From an uncultured Clostridia bacterium (GTDB lineage: Bacteria > Bacillota > Clostridia > Christensenellales > Aristaeellaceae), in assembly GCA_937886445.1 (NCBI GenBank), contig CALGBY010000056.1, positions 1-33,419 on the forward strand: a stretch of DNA of 33,419 nucleotides, written 5' to 3'. A program made the position numbers and the translations under genes. The stretch's first letter is position 1; each line of letters begins with the position of its first letter. Below the pieces are notes generated by a model. That model made no database searches. It was not told the DNA's origin and was given only the letters and a program-made list of their open reading frames with translations. Below, one piece after another: positions 7,573-15,903 of the stretch.

Positions 7573-7601
7573 TTTTCATCCGGATGAAAATATGATACAA
7601 T
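7573..7601 (+). promoter_or_regulatory. Promoter with overlapping palindrome upstream of yicC
   Basis: TTTTCA (7573-7578), 17-bp spacer, TACAAT (7596-7601). A perfect 18-bp palindrome, TTTTCATCCGGATGAAAA (7573-7590), covers the -35 and most of the spacer, as a repressor operator would. Confidence 0.55.
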
Positions 7602-7627
7602 GAGAGAGTAAAAAGGGGGAGTATGCC

Positions 7628-8497
7628 ATGCTGAGTATGACCGGCTACGGAAGGGCAGCGGGAAAGGAAGACGGACGCGAGATCATTGTGGAAGCAAAAA
7701 GCGTTAATCACCGTTTTCTGGATATTTCTCTGAAGATGCCCCGCTCTCTGTTATTTGCTGAGGACAGCGTGAAAAGCTATATCGCTTCCCGACTTGCGCG
7801 CGGTCATGTTGAATTGACTGTATCGTACCGGAACATGCGCGAAGACGCGTATGAGATCGTTCCCGATGAGGTGCTTGCCGGAAAATATATCAGCGCGATA
7901 CGCGAAATAGGAACAAAGTACGGCATTGCCGGCGAACCTGACGCGGCATATATTTCTTCCTTGCCGGATGTGCTGAAGGTGAACGCTGCGGAAGAAGACA
8001 GGGAAGCAGTGGAAAAGCTGCTTTTGAAGTGCTGCGAAGAGGCACTGGATGAATTGATCGATATGCGCGTGAAAGAGGGCGGAAATCTCGAAAAGGATAT
8101 CCTGCTTCATCTGGAACTGCTGAGCGGCATCAGGGATGAGATAGAAAAAATCGCGCCGGAGGTTCCGGCACTGTATCGTGAGCGGCTTCTTTCCCGTATC
8201 AGAGAGCTGGGTGTGGAAGCGGATCCGCAGAGGATCGCGCAGGAAACCGCATTGATGTCGGATAAATGCGCCGTGGATGAGGAACTGAGCCGTTTGTCTT
8301 CCCATATCGGCCAAATGCGCGGCGTGCTTGAAAACGCCGGTGAGACCGGGAAAAAGCTTGACTTTCTTACGCAGGAGCTGAACCGGGAATGCAATACGAT
8401 CGGCTCAAAGGCAAATGACGCAAGGATAACTAACCTTGTGGTAAGCGCCAAGAATGAGGTGGAAAAGATCCGCGAGCAGGTACAGAACGCGGAATGA
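7628..8497 (+). CDS. yicC: YicC-family endoribonuclease
   Basis: The 289-residue protein has the YicC signature: the N-terminal MLSMTGYGRA, the conserved EAKSVNHRFLDISLKMPR, and the C-terminal DUF1732 block (LDFLTQELNRECNTIGSKAND). Recent work on E. coli and B. subtilis members describes them as endoribonucleases acting on RNAs; the older stationary-phase role is less clear. AAAGGGGGAG precedes the ATG. It heads the operon yicC-remA-gmk-rpoZ-coaBC-priA, an order common in Firmicutes. Confidence 0.92.
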   Translation: MLSMTGYGRAAGKEDGREIIVEAKSVNHRFLDISLKMPRSLLFAEDSVKSYIASRLARGHVELTVSYRNMREDAYEIVPDEVLAGKYISAIREIGTKYGIAGEPDAAYISSLPDVLKVNAAEEDREAVEKLLLKCCEEALDELIDMRVKEGGNLEKDILLHLELLSGIRDEIEKIAPEVPALYRERLLSRIRELGVEADPQRIAQETALMSDKCAVDEELSRLSSHIGQMRGVLENAGETGKKLDFLTQELNRECNTIGSKANDARITNLVVSAKNEVEKIREQVQNAE

Positions 8498-8522
8498 TCC
8501 TGCCGAACGGGAGGAATTGTTA

Positions 8523-8759
8523 ATGAAACTGCTGAATATAGGCTTTGGCAACATGGTCGCGTCTGAAAGGATAATTTCCGTGATCGCGCCGGACAGCGCG
8601 CCTGTAAAGCGGCTGATCCAGGATGCGCGTGACCGTTCGCAGCTGATAGACGCCACCGCCGGGCGGCGTACCCGTGCTGTGATCGTTCAGGACAGTGGGC
8701 ATGTGGTGCTTTCTGCGATTTTGCCCGAAACCATCGCTTCCCGCGTGGGAAATGAATGA
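8523..8759 (+). CDS. remA: RemA-like DNA-binding regulator (DUF370)
   Basis: This 78-residue protein belongs to the DUF370/RemA family: MKLLNIGFGNMVASERIISV followed by a conserved SAPVKRLIQDAR and DATAGRRTRAVIV. In B. subtilis RemA activates extracellular-matrix and osmoprotection genes by wrapping DNA as a ring. The start at 8523 is preceded by GGGAGGAATT; a 23-codon longer reading runs into the yicC end and was rejected. It sits between yicC and gmk, its usual place in Firmicutes. Which genes it controls here is unknown. Confidence 0.93.
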   Translation: MKLLNIGFGNMVASERIISVIAPDSAPVKRLIQDARDRSQLIDATAGRRTRAVIVQDSGHVVLSAILPETIASRVGNE

Positions 8760-8770
8760 GGTGAAACAAA

Positions 8771-9370
8771 ATGAGTGACAAGATACATGGGATGCTGATC
8801 GTTCTCTCAGGCCCTTCAGGGGTCGGTAAGGGAACACTGTGCAACAAGCTGATCGAGGAAGACGAAACGCTTACTTTTTCCACCAGTGTGACCACCCGTG
8901 CACCGCGTGATTACGAGGTGGAAGGAGTACACTATTTCTTCATTTCCGATGAGCGCTATGACGAACTGCTTAAGGAAGACGCGTTTGTTGAACACGCTAC
9001 CGTACACGGACACCGTTACGGCACGCTGAAGAGCCAGATCGAAAAATCCCTCGAAGAGGGGATGAATGTGATTCTGGATATTGATCCGCAGGGCGCGCGT
9101 ACCGTGATGGAAAAGTGCCCTGACTGTGTTTCGATCTTTATTCTCCCGCCGGATTATGATACACTGCGTCAGCGCCTGCACACCAGAAATACGGATGATG
9201 AAGCGGAGATCGCGAGACGCCTCGGAAATGCCCGCGGAGAAATAGAACAGATGCATCTTTATGACTACGCGGTCATCAATGATGACCTAGAAACAGCGTT
9301 CAGAAAGCTTCAGTGCATCCTGAGCGCCGAAAAACAGCGTACTGTGCGGTATCAACCTGATATCCGCTGA
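8771..9370 (+). CDS. gmk: Guanylate kinase
   Basis: Gmk phosphorylates GMP to GDP with ATP. The P-loop GPSGVGKGT is at residues 14-22, followed by the GMP-binding core (STSVTTRAPRDYEVEGVHY) and the lid region with the RLHTRNTDD block. At 199 residues it is of normal length. GAGGTG precedes the ATG, 11 bases after remA. Together with guaB elsewhere in the window it covers two steps of guanine nucleotide synthesis. Confidence 0.97.
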   Translation: MSDKIHGMLIVLSGPSGVGKGTLCNKLIEEDETLTFSTSVTTRAPRDYEVEGVHYFFISDERYDELLKEDAFVEHATVHGHRYGTLKSQIEKSLEEGMNVILDIDPQGARTVMEKCPDCVSIFILPPDYDTLRQRLHTRNTDDEAEIARRLGNARGEIEQMHLYDYAVINDDLETAFRKLQCILSAEKQRTVRYQPDIR

Positions 9371-9390
9371 ACTGAAAGGAGATATGAACA

Positions 9391-9609
9391 ATGCCTATCA
9401 ACAAGCCTGCAATCGGTGAACTGTGTGAAAAAGTGGATTCCCGCTATACACTGGTAGTGGAATCGGCTAAGCGTGCGCGCGAGCTGGTATCTGGCGCGCA
9501 GCCTTTGATCGATGCCAAGGATATGAAACCGGTCTCTATTGCCGTTGAAGAGATCAACCGCGGCTTGCTTACCTATCACCGCAACCTTGAGGATGAAGAG
9601 GAAAGCTGA
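9391..9609 (+). CDS. rpoZ: RNA polymerase omega subunit
   Basis: The 72-residue product matches short Gram-positive omega subunits: a KPAIGELCEKVDSRYTLVVESAKRAREL core, and the conserved KPVSIAVEEINRGLL helix. Omega helps fold and assemble beta-prime. AAAGGAGAT lies before the ATG. The stop overlaps the coaBC start by one base (TGATG), so the two are likely translationally coupled. Confidence 0.95.
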   Translation: MPINKPAIGELCEKVDSRYTLVVESAKRARELVSGAQPLIDAKDMKPVSIAVEEINRGLLTYHRNLEDEEES

Positions 9610-10820
9610 TGGACGGTGTACTGCTGGGTAAACATATCGTTCTCGGTGTAACGGGCGGTATAGCCGCCTACAAGGCCTGCGAGCTTACCAGCAGGCTGAG
9701 AAAAGCCGGAGCGGATGTGCATGTGATCATGACGCATAACGCTGAGCAGTTTGTGGGAAAGCAGACCTTTGAAACGCTCAGTACCAACCCCGTATGTACA
9801 GATACATTCAAGCGGGAAGCCGCATGGGAGGTAGAGCATGTCGCGCTCGCCAAGCAGGCGGATCTGTTTGTGATCGCTCCGGCAACGGCTAATATCATCG
9901 GAAAGATGGCGTCCGGCATCGCGGATGATATGCTTTCCACTACGGTGATGGCGGCCTCCTGCAATGTGCTTCTGGCGCCCGCGATGAATACCGGCATGTG
10001 GCAAAACGCGGCAGTACAAAGCAATGTTGCCCTGCTCAAAAGCAGAGGGATCCTTTTTGAAGGCCCGGAGGGCGGTTACCTCGCTTGCGGGGACAGCGGA
10101 ACCGGCAGAATGAGTGAACCGGAAACGCTGTTTGAACGCTGCGTCTCAATACTGTGCACTGAGAAGGATCTTGCGGGGTTAAAGGTGCTTGTTACAGCAG
10201 GACCTACCCGTGAAGCGCTTGACCCCGTACGCTTTATTACCAACCATTCAAGCGGAAAGATGGGCTGCGCGATCGCGGAACGCGCGCACTCACGCGGAGC
10301 GGAGGTAACGCTTGTGCTTGGGCCTTCGTCCATAGCCGCTCCTGCCGGAGTGAAAAAGATCGATGTGGTTTCCACACAGGATCTGTGTGATGTGATGACT
10401 GCGGAAGCACCGGGGCACGATATCGTGATCCAGGCAGCCGCGCCTGCGGATTTTACGCCTGTCGCGTTTTCCGGGACAAAGATCAAGAAAGAGAAGAGCG
10501 ATACCGTTTCCTTTGAATTCCGCAAAACACCCGATGTTGCGAAGATGATCGGAAAGCTGAAAAAGGCCGGACAGACTTTTGTGGGCTTTGCAGCGGAAAC
10601 AGACAGTATAGAGCAAAACGCGCTGAAGAAGCTTGACAGTAAGAATCTGGATATGATCGTGGCCAATAATATATTGGAGAACGGTGCCGGCTTTGGTGTG
10701 GATACGAACATTATTACGATGTATACGCATACAGACAGCAAAGCGCTGCCCCTGATGAGCAAAAAGGACGCGGCAGATGCGATACTGGATAAAGTGAAGG
10801 AGCTGCGCAGCGAGAAGTGA
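9609..10820 (+). CDS. coaBC: Bifunctional phosphopantothenoylcysteine decarboxylase / phosphopantothenate-cysteine ligase
   Basis: The 403-residue enzyme performs two steps of coenzyme A synthesis. The N-terminal FMN-dependent decarboxylase part (about 1-180) contains VTGGIAAYKACEL, the APAMNTGMW motif and the substrate-clamp cysteine in YLACGDSGTGRM. The C-terminal ligase part begins at about residue 195 with KVLVTAGPTREALDPVRF and includes NHSSGKMG and IKKEKSD. Both halves look intact. The start overlaps the rpoZ stop. Confidence 0.96.
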   Translation: MDGVLLGKHIVLGVTGGIAAYKACELTSRLRKAGADVHVIMTHNAEQFVGKQTFETLSTNPVCTDTFKREAAWEVEHVALAKQADLFVIAPATANIIGKMASGIADDMLSTTVMAASCNVLLAPAMNTGMWQNAAVQSNVALLKSRGILFEGPEGGYLACGDSGTGRMSEPETLFERCVSILCTEKDLAGLKVLVTAGPTREALDPVRFITNHSSGKMGCAIAERAHSRGAEVTLVLGPSSIAAPAGVKKIDVVSTQDLCDVMTAEAPGHDIVIQAAAPADFTPVAFSGTKIKKEKSDTVSFEFRKTPDVAKMIGKLKKAGQTFVGFAAETDSIEQNALKKLDSKNLDMIVANNILENGAGFGVDTNIITMYTHTDSKALPLMSKKDAADAILDKVKELRSEK

Positions 10821-10845
10821 CCCCATAGAGGGTACGGAGAGCACA

Positions 10846-13074
10846 TTGTACGCGAGAATCATTATCGATATAGTAGCCGAACAGGTAGATCGCCTGTTTA
10901 CCTATCGCATACCCGATACGATGAAAGTTGTACCGGGTATGCGTGTTGTTGTACCGTTCGGGCACAGAACGCGGGAAGGATATGTGCTGGAGATTACCGA
11001 GACCGCGGATATTGACGAAGAAAAGATAAAGGCGATCGAGGATATCGCAGAAGATTATCCGGTGCTTCTTCCGCATATGATCCGTCTTGCTTATGAAATA
11101 AAGGAGAAATACCACTGCTGTCTTTGTGATGCGCTGAGACAGATGATACCGGCTGAGATGCGCGGTCAAAGGGTTCACGAACGCACGGAGGAATGTGTAC
11201 GCCTGCTTTGCGGCACCGATGAGGCTGAAAAAAAGCTTGAGGGTGTCAGAATGACACCCAAGCGCAAGCTGATGCTGAGCGTGCTTGCAGACGGTGCTCC
11301 GCATCCGTTCAGCGAACTGCGTGTGATCATTCGGGATGTGCCCGAAATGGTGCGCTTTTTTGAAGAAAAAGGAATCGTTGAAAGCTTCAGCAGGGAGGTG
11401 CTACGTTCTCCCGCGAGGATGGATGAGAGCAGAAAAACAGAGCCCGAACTGACGGAGGAACAAAAGGAAGTGACCGGAGAGGTACTTCCGGCCATACGCG
11501 AAGGAAGAGGCTGTATATACCTTCTGCATGGCGTAACGAGCTCCGGAAAAACGGAAGTGTTTATCCGGCTTGTGAAAACAGTACTGAAGGAAAGCGGAAG
11601 CGCCATTATCCTTGTACCGGAAATCATCCTCACTCCGCAGATGGTGGACTGGTTCTGTTCCCGCTTCGGGCAGAGTGCCGCTGTACTGCACAGCAAGCTT
11701 TCGTCCGGTGAACGCTTTGACGAATGGCGGCGTATCCGCAGGGGAGACGCACGCATTGTTATCGGCGCGCGTTCAGCTGTGTTTGCTCCGGTCGATAATC
11801 TGAAGCTGATCGTTATAGATGAGGAACACGAGCAAAGCTATCAAAGTGAGCATACCCCTCAGTATGACGCACGTGAAGTGGCTGCGATGCGTATCCGCAA
11901 TGAAAACGCCGTGCTGCTGCTGGCAAGCGCTACACCCAGCATATACAGCTATGCGATGGCCAGGCGGGGAGATTATATACTGCTTGAAATGACAAAGCGG
12001 GCAAACGGTAAACCGCTTCCCGAAGTGCATATTGTGGATATGCGCAGGGAGCTGGAAATGGGCAATAAAAACATGTTTTCTTCATTGCTTCTTTCCAAAC
12101 TGAAGCTTTGCATATCAAGCGGGCATCAGGCGATGCTCTTTATCAACCGGCGCGGGTATGCACCGGTAATGAAATGCAGAAGCTGCGGAGCAACGCTGAA
12201 ATGCTCATCCTGCGATGTATCCATGACCCTGCACAATGTTGACAATATGCTTCACTGCCATTACTGCGGTGACAGAAGACCCGTTCCGAATGTGTGCCCG
12301 TATTGCGGCAGCGCGTTTCTGCGTCCGCTCGGGATCGGCACTCAGAAGGTTGAAGAGGCTCTGCGTCAGCTGTTTCCGGATGTGGGGATCGTAAGGATGG
12401 ATGTGGATACCACTCAGGAAAAGAACGCATATATTGATCTTTTGAATACTTTTCGTTCCGGCAAGGCAAGGATCCTTCTCGGAACACAAATGATCGCGAA
12501 GGGGCTTGATTTTCCGGGAGTCACGCTTGTCGGGGCGATCCTTGCGGATATGACGCTTGAATTGCCGGATTACCGTTCTCCGGAACGCACCTATCAGCTG
12601 CTGGTACAGGTGGCAGGCAGAGCCGGAAGGGCGGATGAAAAGGGCGAAGTGGTGATCCAGACATACAAACCGGAGCATTACGCGATCGCCGCAGCCGCGC
12701 AGCAGGATTACCGCGCTTTCTTTGCTGATGAATTTGCAAGACGGAAAAAGGATCTTTATCCGCCTTTTACCAGTATGACCCGATTGCTTTGTGAAGCGGA
12801 TGACGAAGAGACTGCTGTAAAGACCGCGATGAAGCTTTGCGAAAGGATCGAAAAGCTGTCTGAGGATAATCCGAAATACAAAAAACGGCTGCTGTATGTA
12901 CACTGTGATAAATCACCGATCTCGTGCCTGCGGGGAAAACACCGTGCACAGGTGCTGATGAAAATATTGAATCATCCTGAGAGTGAGCCGATAAGGGAGT
13001 TCTGTTCACAGCTTGCGCGGGAGGAATGGCCGTGCCGTGTATACTGTGAGTTCGATCCGGCAAATCTGGCGTAG
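10846..13074 (+). CDS. priA: Primosomal protein N' (replication restart helicase PriA)
   Basis: PriA recognises stalled forks and reloads the replicative helicase. In 742 residues the order is: DNA-binding domain (1-110), helicase lobe with Walker A GVTSSGKTE near residue 228 and DEEH at 325-328, then the eight-cysteine zinc module CRSCG...CSSC...CHYCG...CPYCGS at about 443-487, and helicase lobe 2 (GTQMIAKGLDFPGVTLVG). The start is TTG at 10846 with GGAG 7 bases upstream; it gives YARIIIDIVAEQVDRLFTY, the normal family N-terminus. It lies 25 nt after coaBC, and the def/fmt genes that often follow are absent. Confidence 0.96.
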   Translation: MYARIIIDIVAEQVDRLFTYRIPDTMKVVPGMRVVVPFGHRTREGYVLEITETADIDEEKIKAIEDIAEDYPVLLPHMIRLAYEIKEKYHCCLCDALRQMIPAEMRGQRVHERTEECVRLLCGTDEAEKKLEGVRMTPKRKLMLSVLADGAPHPFSELRVIIRDVPEMVRFFEEKGIVESFSREVLRSPARMDESRKTEPELTEEQKEVTGEVLPAIREGRGCIYLLHGVTSSGKTEVFIRLVKTVLKESGSAIILVPEIILTPQMVDWFCSRFGQSAAVLHSKLSSGERFDEWRRIRRGDARIVIGARSAVFAPVDNLKLIVIDEEHEQSYQSEHTPQYDAREVAAMRIRNENAVLLLASATPSIYSYAMARRGDYILLEMTKRANGKPLPEVHIVDMRRELEMGNKNMFSSLLLSKLKLCISSGHQAMLFINRRGYAPVMKCRSCGATLKCSSCDVSMTLHNVDNMLHCHYCGDRRPVPNVCPYCGSAFLRPLGIGTQKVEEALRQLFPDVGIVRMDVDTTQEKNAYIDLLNTFRSGKARILLGTQMIAKGLDFPGVTLVGAILADMTLELPDYRSPERTYQLLVQVAGRAGRADEKGEVVIQTYKPEHYAIAAAAQQDYRAFFADEFARRKKDLYPPFTSMTRLLCEADDEETAVKTAMKLCERIEKLSEDNPKYKKRLLYVHCDKSPISCLRGKHRAQVLMKILNHPESEPIREFCSQLAREEWPCRVYCEFDPANLA

Positions 13075-13145
13075 CTTTATGATCGCTTTATTGATGCACC
13101 GCATAACTGTTTATCGGTGTATTGCGTGTGACAGGAAACCTGAAG

Positions 13146-14648
13146 ATGAACAGAACCTATATAGCAATTGATCTGAAATCGTTCTACGCGTCTGTGGAAT
13201 GTGAGGAACGCGGACTGAATCCGCTGGACGCTCTGCTGGTGGTGGCTGATGAAAGCAGAACAGATAAAACGATCTGTCTGGCGGTATCTCCTGCGCTCAA
13301 AGCATATTCTCTCCCTGGCAGGGCACGGCTTTTTGAAGTAAGGGAAAAACAGAAAGAGGTAAATGCCGCCCGAAAAGCAAAAGCACCGGGAAGGCAGTTT
13401 TCGGGAAGCTCATATTTGCAAAGCGAATTGCAGGCGGATCCCTCACTTTCTATGGATATCATAGCCGCACTGCCGCGCATGCGGAAATACATGGAAGTAA
13501 GCAGAAGGATATTCGGCCTTTATAAGCGATTTATCTCTCCGGAGGATATCCATGTATACTCGATCGATGAAGTATTCATTGATGCCACAGGTTATCTTGA
13601 ACACAGCGGAATGTCCGCGAGAGCATTCGCGCTGAACCTTGTCCGAAAGGTACTGGAGGAGACAGGAATCACGGCGACCTGCGGAATAGGTGAGAACCTG
13701 TATCTCTGTAAGGTAGCAATGGACATCGTGGCAAAGCATATGCCGCCGGATCAGGACGGGGTGCGTATTGCGGAACTGACAGAGCAGGATTACCGTGAAC
13801 AGCTGTGGTCTCATCGGCCGCTCACTGATTTCTGGCGTATAGGCCCGGGCATATCGGCTAAGCTTGAAAATATCGGTCTGTATACGATGGGGGATATCGC
13901 TCTGTTTTCCCTGACGGACGGGGATACGCTCTACCGGCTGTTCGGCATAAACGCGGAATTGCTGATCGATCACGCGTGGGGCTGGGAAAGCTGTACGATC
14001 AGGGATATCAAGGATTATTGCCCGGAAACAGAAAGCCTTTCCTCGGGGCAGGTCCTTTCATGCCCCTATCAGCATGAAAAGGCATTACTGGTACTTAAGG
14101 AAATGGCTGACGCACTGGCGCTTGCGCTGGTGGAAAAGAGAAAGATCACACAGCTGATCAGCTTGACTGTATGTTATGATGTGGTCAATCTTGAAAAACA
14201 CGATGGTGCCAAACTATACAAAGGCCCGGTGGAAACAGACCGCTACGGCAGAAGAGTACCAAAGGCTGCACACGGCAGTATTCGCATAGGCAGAAGCACT
14301 TCGTCTTCGCGTCTGATTATATCCAAAACAGCGGAATTATTCGAAAACATCACCGACAGGGAGCTTTTGATACGTAGGATCTATATTTCTGCGGATGAGC
14401 TTGAAAGCGAGGCGTATGAAAAGCATTTTCCGGAGCAGGAACAGACAAGCCTTTTCTGTGACCAGAATGAACTGGATGAGATGCGTCAAGCGGAGAAAAA
14501 CAGGTCAGAAAAGGAAAGAAAACTGCAGCAGGCTGTAGTGAACCTGAAAAATCGTTTCGGAAAAAACAGTGTACTGAAAGGAATGAACCTGGAGGAGGGT
14601 GCGACCGCGGCAAAAAGAAATGATGAGATCGGCGGTCACAGGGCATGA
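13146..14648 (+). CDS. Y-family DNA polymerase (UvrX/ImpB-like, translesion type)
   Basis: The 500-residue protein has the catalytic Asp in YIAIDLKSFYASVEC (D9) and the SIDEVFID block of Y-family polymerases. The segment VSPALKAYSLPGRARLFE and the C-terminal LKGMNLEEGATAAKRN place it with the UvrX/UmuC-like polymerases of Firmicutes rather than classical DinB. A beta-clamp binding peptide, QTSLF, is at residues 433-437. The ATG at 13146 follows AGGAAACCTGAAG; a GTG at 13122 is less likely. It is translationally coupled (ATGA) to a YolD-like gene, a pairing known from Bacillus. No LexA/DinR box is visible in the 70 bases upstream. Confidence 0.9.
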   Translation: MNRTYIAIDLKSFYASVECEERGLNPLDALLVVADESRTDKTICLAVSPALKAYSLPGRARLFEVREKQKEVNAARKAKAPGRQFSGSSYLQSELQADPSLSMDIIAALPRMRKYMEVSRRIFGLYKRFISPEDIHVYSIDEVFIDATGYLEHSGMSARAFALNLVRKVLEETGITATCGIGENLYLCKVAMDIVAKHMPPDQDGVRIAELTEQDYREQLWSHRPLTDFWRIGPGISAKLENIGLYTMGDIALFSLTDGDTLYRLFGINAELLIDHAWGWESCTIRDIKDYCPETESLSSGQVLSCPYQHEKALLVLKEMADALALALVEKRKITQLISLTVCYDVVNLEKHDGAKLYKGPVETDRYGRRVPKAAHGSIRIGRSTSSSRLIISKTAELFENITDRELLIRRIYISADELESEAYEKHFPEQEQTSLFCDQNELDEMRQAEKNRSEKERKLQQAVVNLKNRFGKNSVLKGMNLEEGATAAKRNDEIGGHRA

Positions 14649-15097
14649 ATTCTATGGAAAACATGAATACGGGAAATGACAAATACAAAAGCATTTTACA
14701 TATAAAAAGGCCTGAACCTTCTCCCCATCATCCGCGCATGCCTGTTTCTGCACGGGCGGCGCAGTTTGCTCCGTTTGCCGCGTTGACAGGATATGAGGAT
14801 GAAATAGAAGAAGAAACAAGAGAAACAGAAGAGAAGAGAGAACCGGCTGAGGATATCAGGGAAGAAACTGAAAAAGCACTTAAGCTGATATACAGCGGAA
14901 AGCTCGACGGAATACGCATGAGGGTAACCTATTTTGTGCCTGATCCGCTGAAACGAGGCGGTGAATATAAAACAGATACCTTCAGTCATGCATCGGTCGA
15001 CATCAATAAAAGACTGCTGTGTATTGAAAAAGGGAAGAAGATCTCATTTGATGATATTTTTCAGATCTTTTACGCCGATGGAGTAGAATTTATATGA
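14645..15097 (+). CDS. YolD-like protein
   Basis: The 150-residue protein carries the YolD-like signature PHHPRMPVSARAAQFAPFAALTGY, then an acidic Glu-rich helix (about residues 55-82) and a small C-terminal beta domain (MRVTYFVPDPLKRGGEYKT, ending DDIFQIFYADGVEFI). YolD-like proteins accompany Y-family polymerases and are thought to assist or regulate them, though the mechanism is not settled. The start overlaps the polymerase stop in ATGA; ATG codons at 14654 and 14663 are alternatives. A hairpin terminator lies 80 bases downstream, then a mini-element. Confidence 0.88.
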   Translation: MNSMENMNTGNDKYKSILHIKRPEPSPHHPRMPVSARAAQFAPFAALTGYEDEIEEETRETEEKREPAEDIREETEKALKLIYSGKLDGIRMRVTYFVPDPLKRGGEYKTDTFSHASVDINKRLLCIEKGKKISFDDIFQIFYADGVEFI

Positions 15098-15176
15098 TAT
15101 AGTAATATTTGCCGTACGAACCGACAGACAGAACGGTATTGCTTCATATATGCACAGGAACGCATTGCGAAATGAA

Positions 15177-15212
15177 AACGGTACAGACTGCCGCAAAGGA
15201 GCCTGTACCGTT
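15177..15212 (+). terminator. Terminator-like hairpin after the polymerase/YolD pair
   Basis: Perfect 10-bp stem AACGGTACAG (15177-15186) with its complement at 15203-15212, loop 16 nt. The downstream T-tract is interrupted after TTATTA by the mini-element at 15217. Confidence 0.7.
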
Positions 15213-15216
15213 ATTA

Positions 15217-15376
15217 GGGTGTGTCTCTAAAATGAGGAATGTGCAGTTTCAAGCAGATTTTTCGTCAGCTCAAGGCGAAGAACCGGAGGTTTACTGGAGG
15301 TAAATCGAGGTTCGACAACGCAGAAATGACGGAAAAGATGCTGAAAATGCATCGTTTTGAATTTAGAAACACACCC
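15217..15376. mobile_element. MITE-like mini-element B (160 bp, TA target duplication)
   Basis: Terminal inverted repeats GGGTGTGTCTCTAAA (15217-15231) and, read inward from the right end at 15376, GGGTGTGTTTCTAAA differ at one of 15 positions. TA is present on both sides (15215-15216 and 15377-15378), as expected from a TA-targeting transposase such as IS630/Tc1 or some IS5 groups. No transposase is encoded. The interior has a central hairpin and shares three spaced blocks with the element at 645-808. It sits directly after a terminator hairpin between two convergent genes. Confidence 0.8.
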
Positions 15377-15384
15377 TAGTTCAG

Positions 15385-15813
15385 CTATTTCCCGATCGAT
15401 CTCAGGAACTTTTTCTGCAGACTGTTTTCTCCTACCTGCATCAGTTCAAGCTTAACGCCATCGGGGTCATGCGTCCAGCATTGCCAGTTGCCGTCTCCGC
15501 CCTTCTTGGGGGCATCATCCTGCGGAGCACCGGTTTCCACAATGCGCTGCCAGGCTGTGTGAATGTCATCAACCTCAAGACACAGGTGGAAAAATCCGGC
15601 GTTTTCATCTCTGTAAGGAACCTGCTTTACAGCACCGTAGAAAAGCTCAACAAACTGATCGCCGCCGGCGTACATATAAACGATCCACGGAGCGCCGGTA
15701 TCTTCACGGGGGATCTCAAAGGCCTTCTGAAAACCGAGCGTTTTTTCATAAAACGCAACGGTCGTTGCCATATCTGTTACATTGAACGCGCTGTGACCGA
15801 TTCCTTTGATCAT
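15385..15813 (-). CDS. VOC-superfamily metalloenzyme (glyoxalase-like)
   Basis: The 142-residue protein has two beta-alpha-beta-beta-beta repeats of the vicinal-oxygen-chelate fold. Candidate metal ligands are all present: His in KGIGHSAFNV, Glu in DQFVELFYG, His in GFFHLCLEV and Glu in GVKLELMQ. That pattern fits lactoylglutathione-lyase-like and epimerase-like members; the substrate is unknown. The ATG at 15813 has AGAGGTGAT 5-13 bases upstream; the GTG at 15822 lies within that site and was rejected. It may be cotranscribed with the hydrolase gene that ends 90 bases upstream. Confidence 0.85.
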   Translation of the reverse strand: MIKGIGHSAFNVTDMATTVAFYEKTLGFQKAFEIPREDTGAPWIVYMYAGGDQFVELFYGAVKQVPYRDENAGFFHLCLEVDDIHTAWQRIVETGAPQDDAPKKGGDGNWQCWTHDPDGVKLELMQVGENSLQKKFLRSIGK

Positions 15814-15861
15814 AAATATCACCTCTTTGAATATTATTGTGTGCGGTTTCGTGCTTATGGG

Positions 15862-15883
15862 TCTGCGCCCGGATGGGTGCAGA
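15862..15883. other. Hairpin between the hydrolase and VOC genes
   Basis: Nine-base arms with one A-C mismatch (minus strand TCTGCACCC / GGGCGCAGA), loop 4 nt. There is no T-run on either side, so it may be a weak terminator or an mRNA-processing or stabilising structure. Confidence 0.4.
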
Positions 15884-15903
15884 TCTTTGCTTGAAGTCAG
15901 CCT

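Noticed and set aside
13094..13122. Eight-base-pair hairpin after priA
   Set aside because: The arms pair with one wobble, but no T-run follows, so a terminator is not supported.
15109..15303. 64-codon frame reading into mini-element B
   Set aside because: It crosses a terminator hairpin and the element's inverted repeat; a chance frame.
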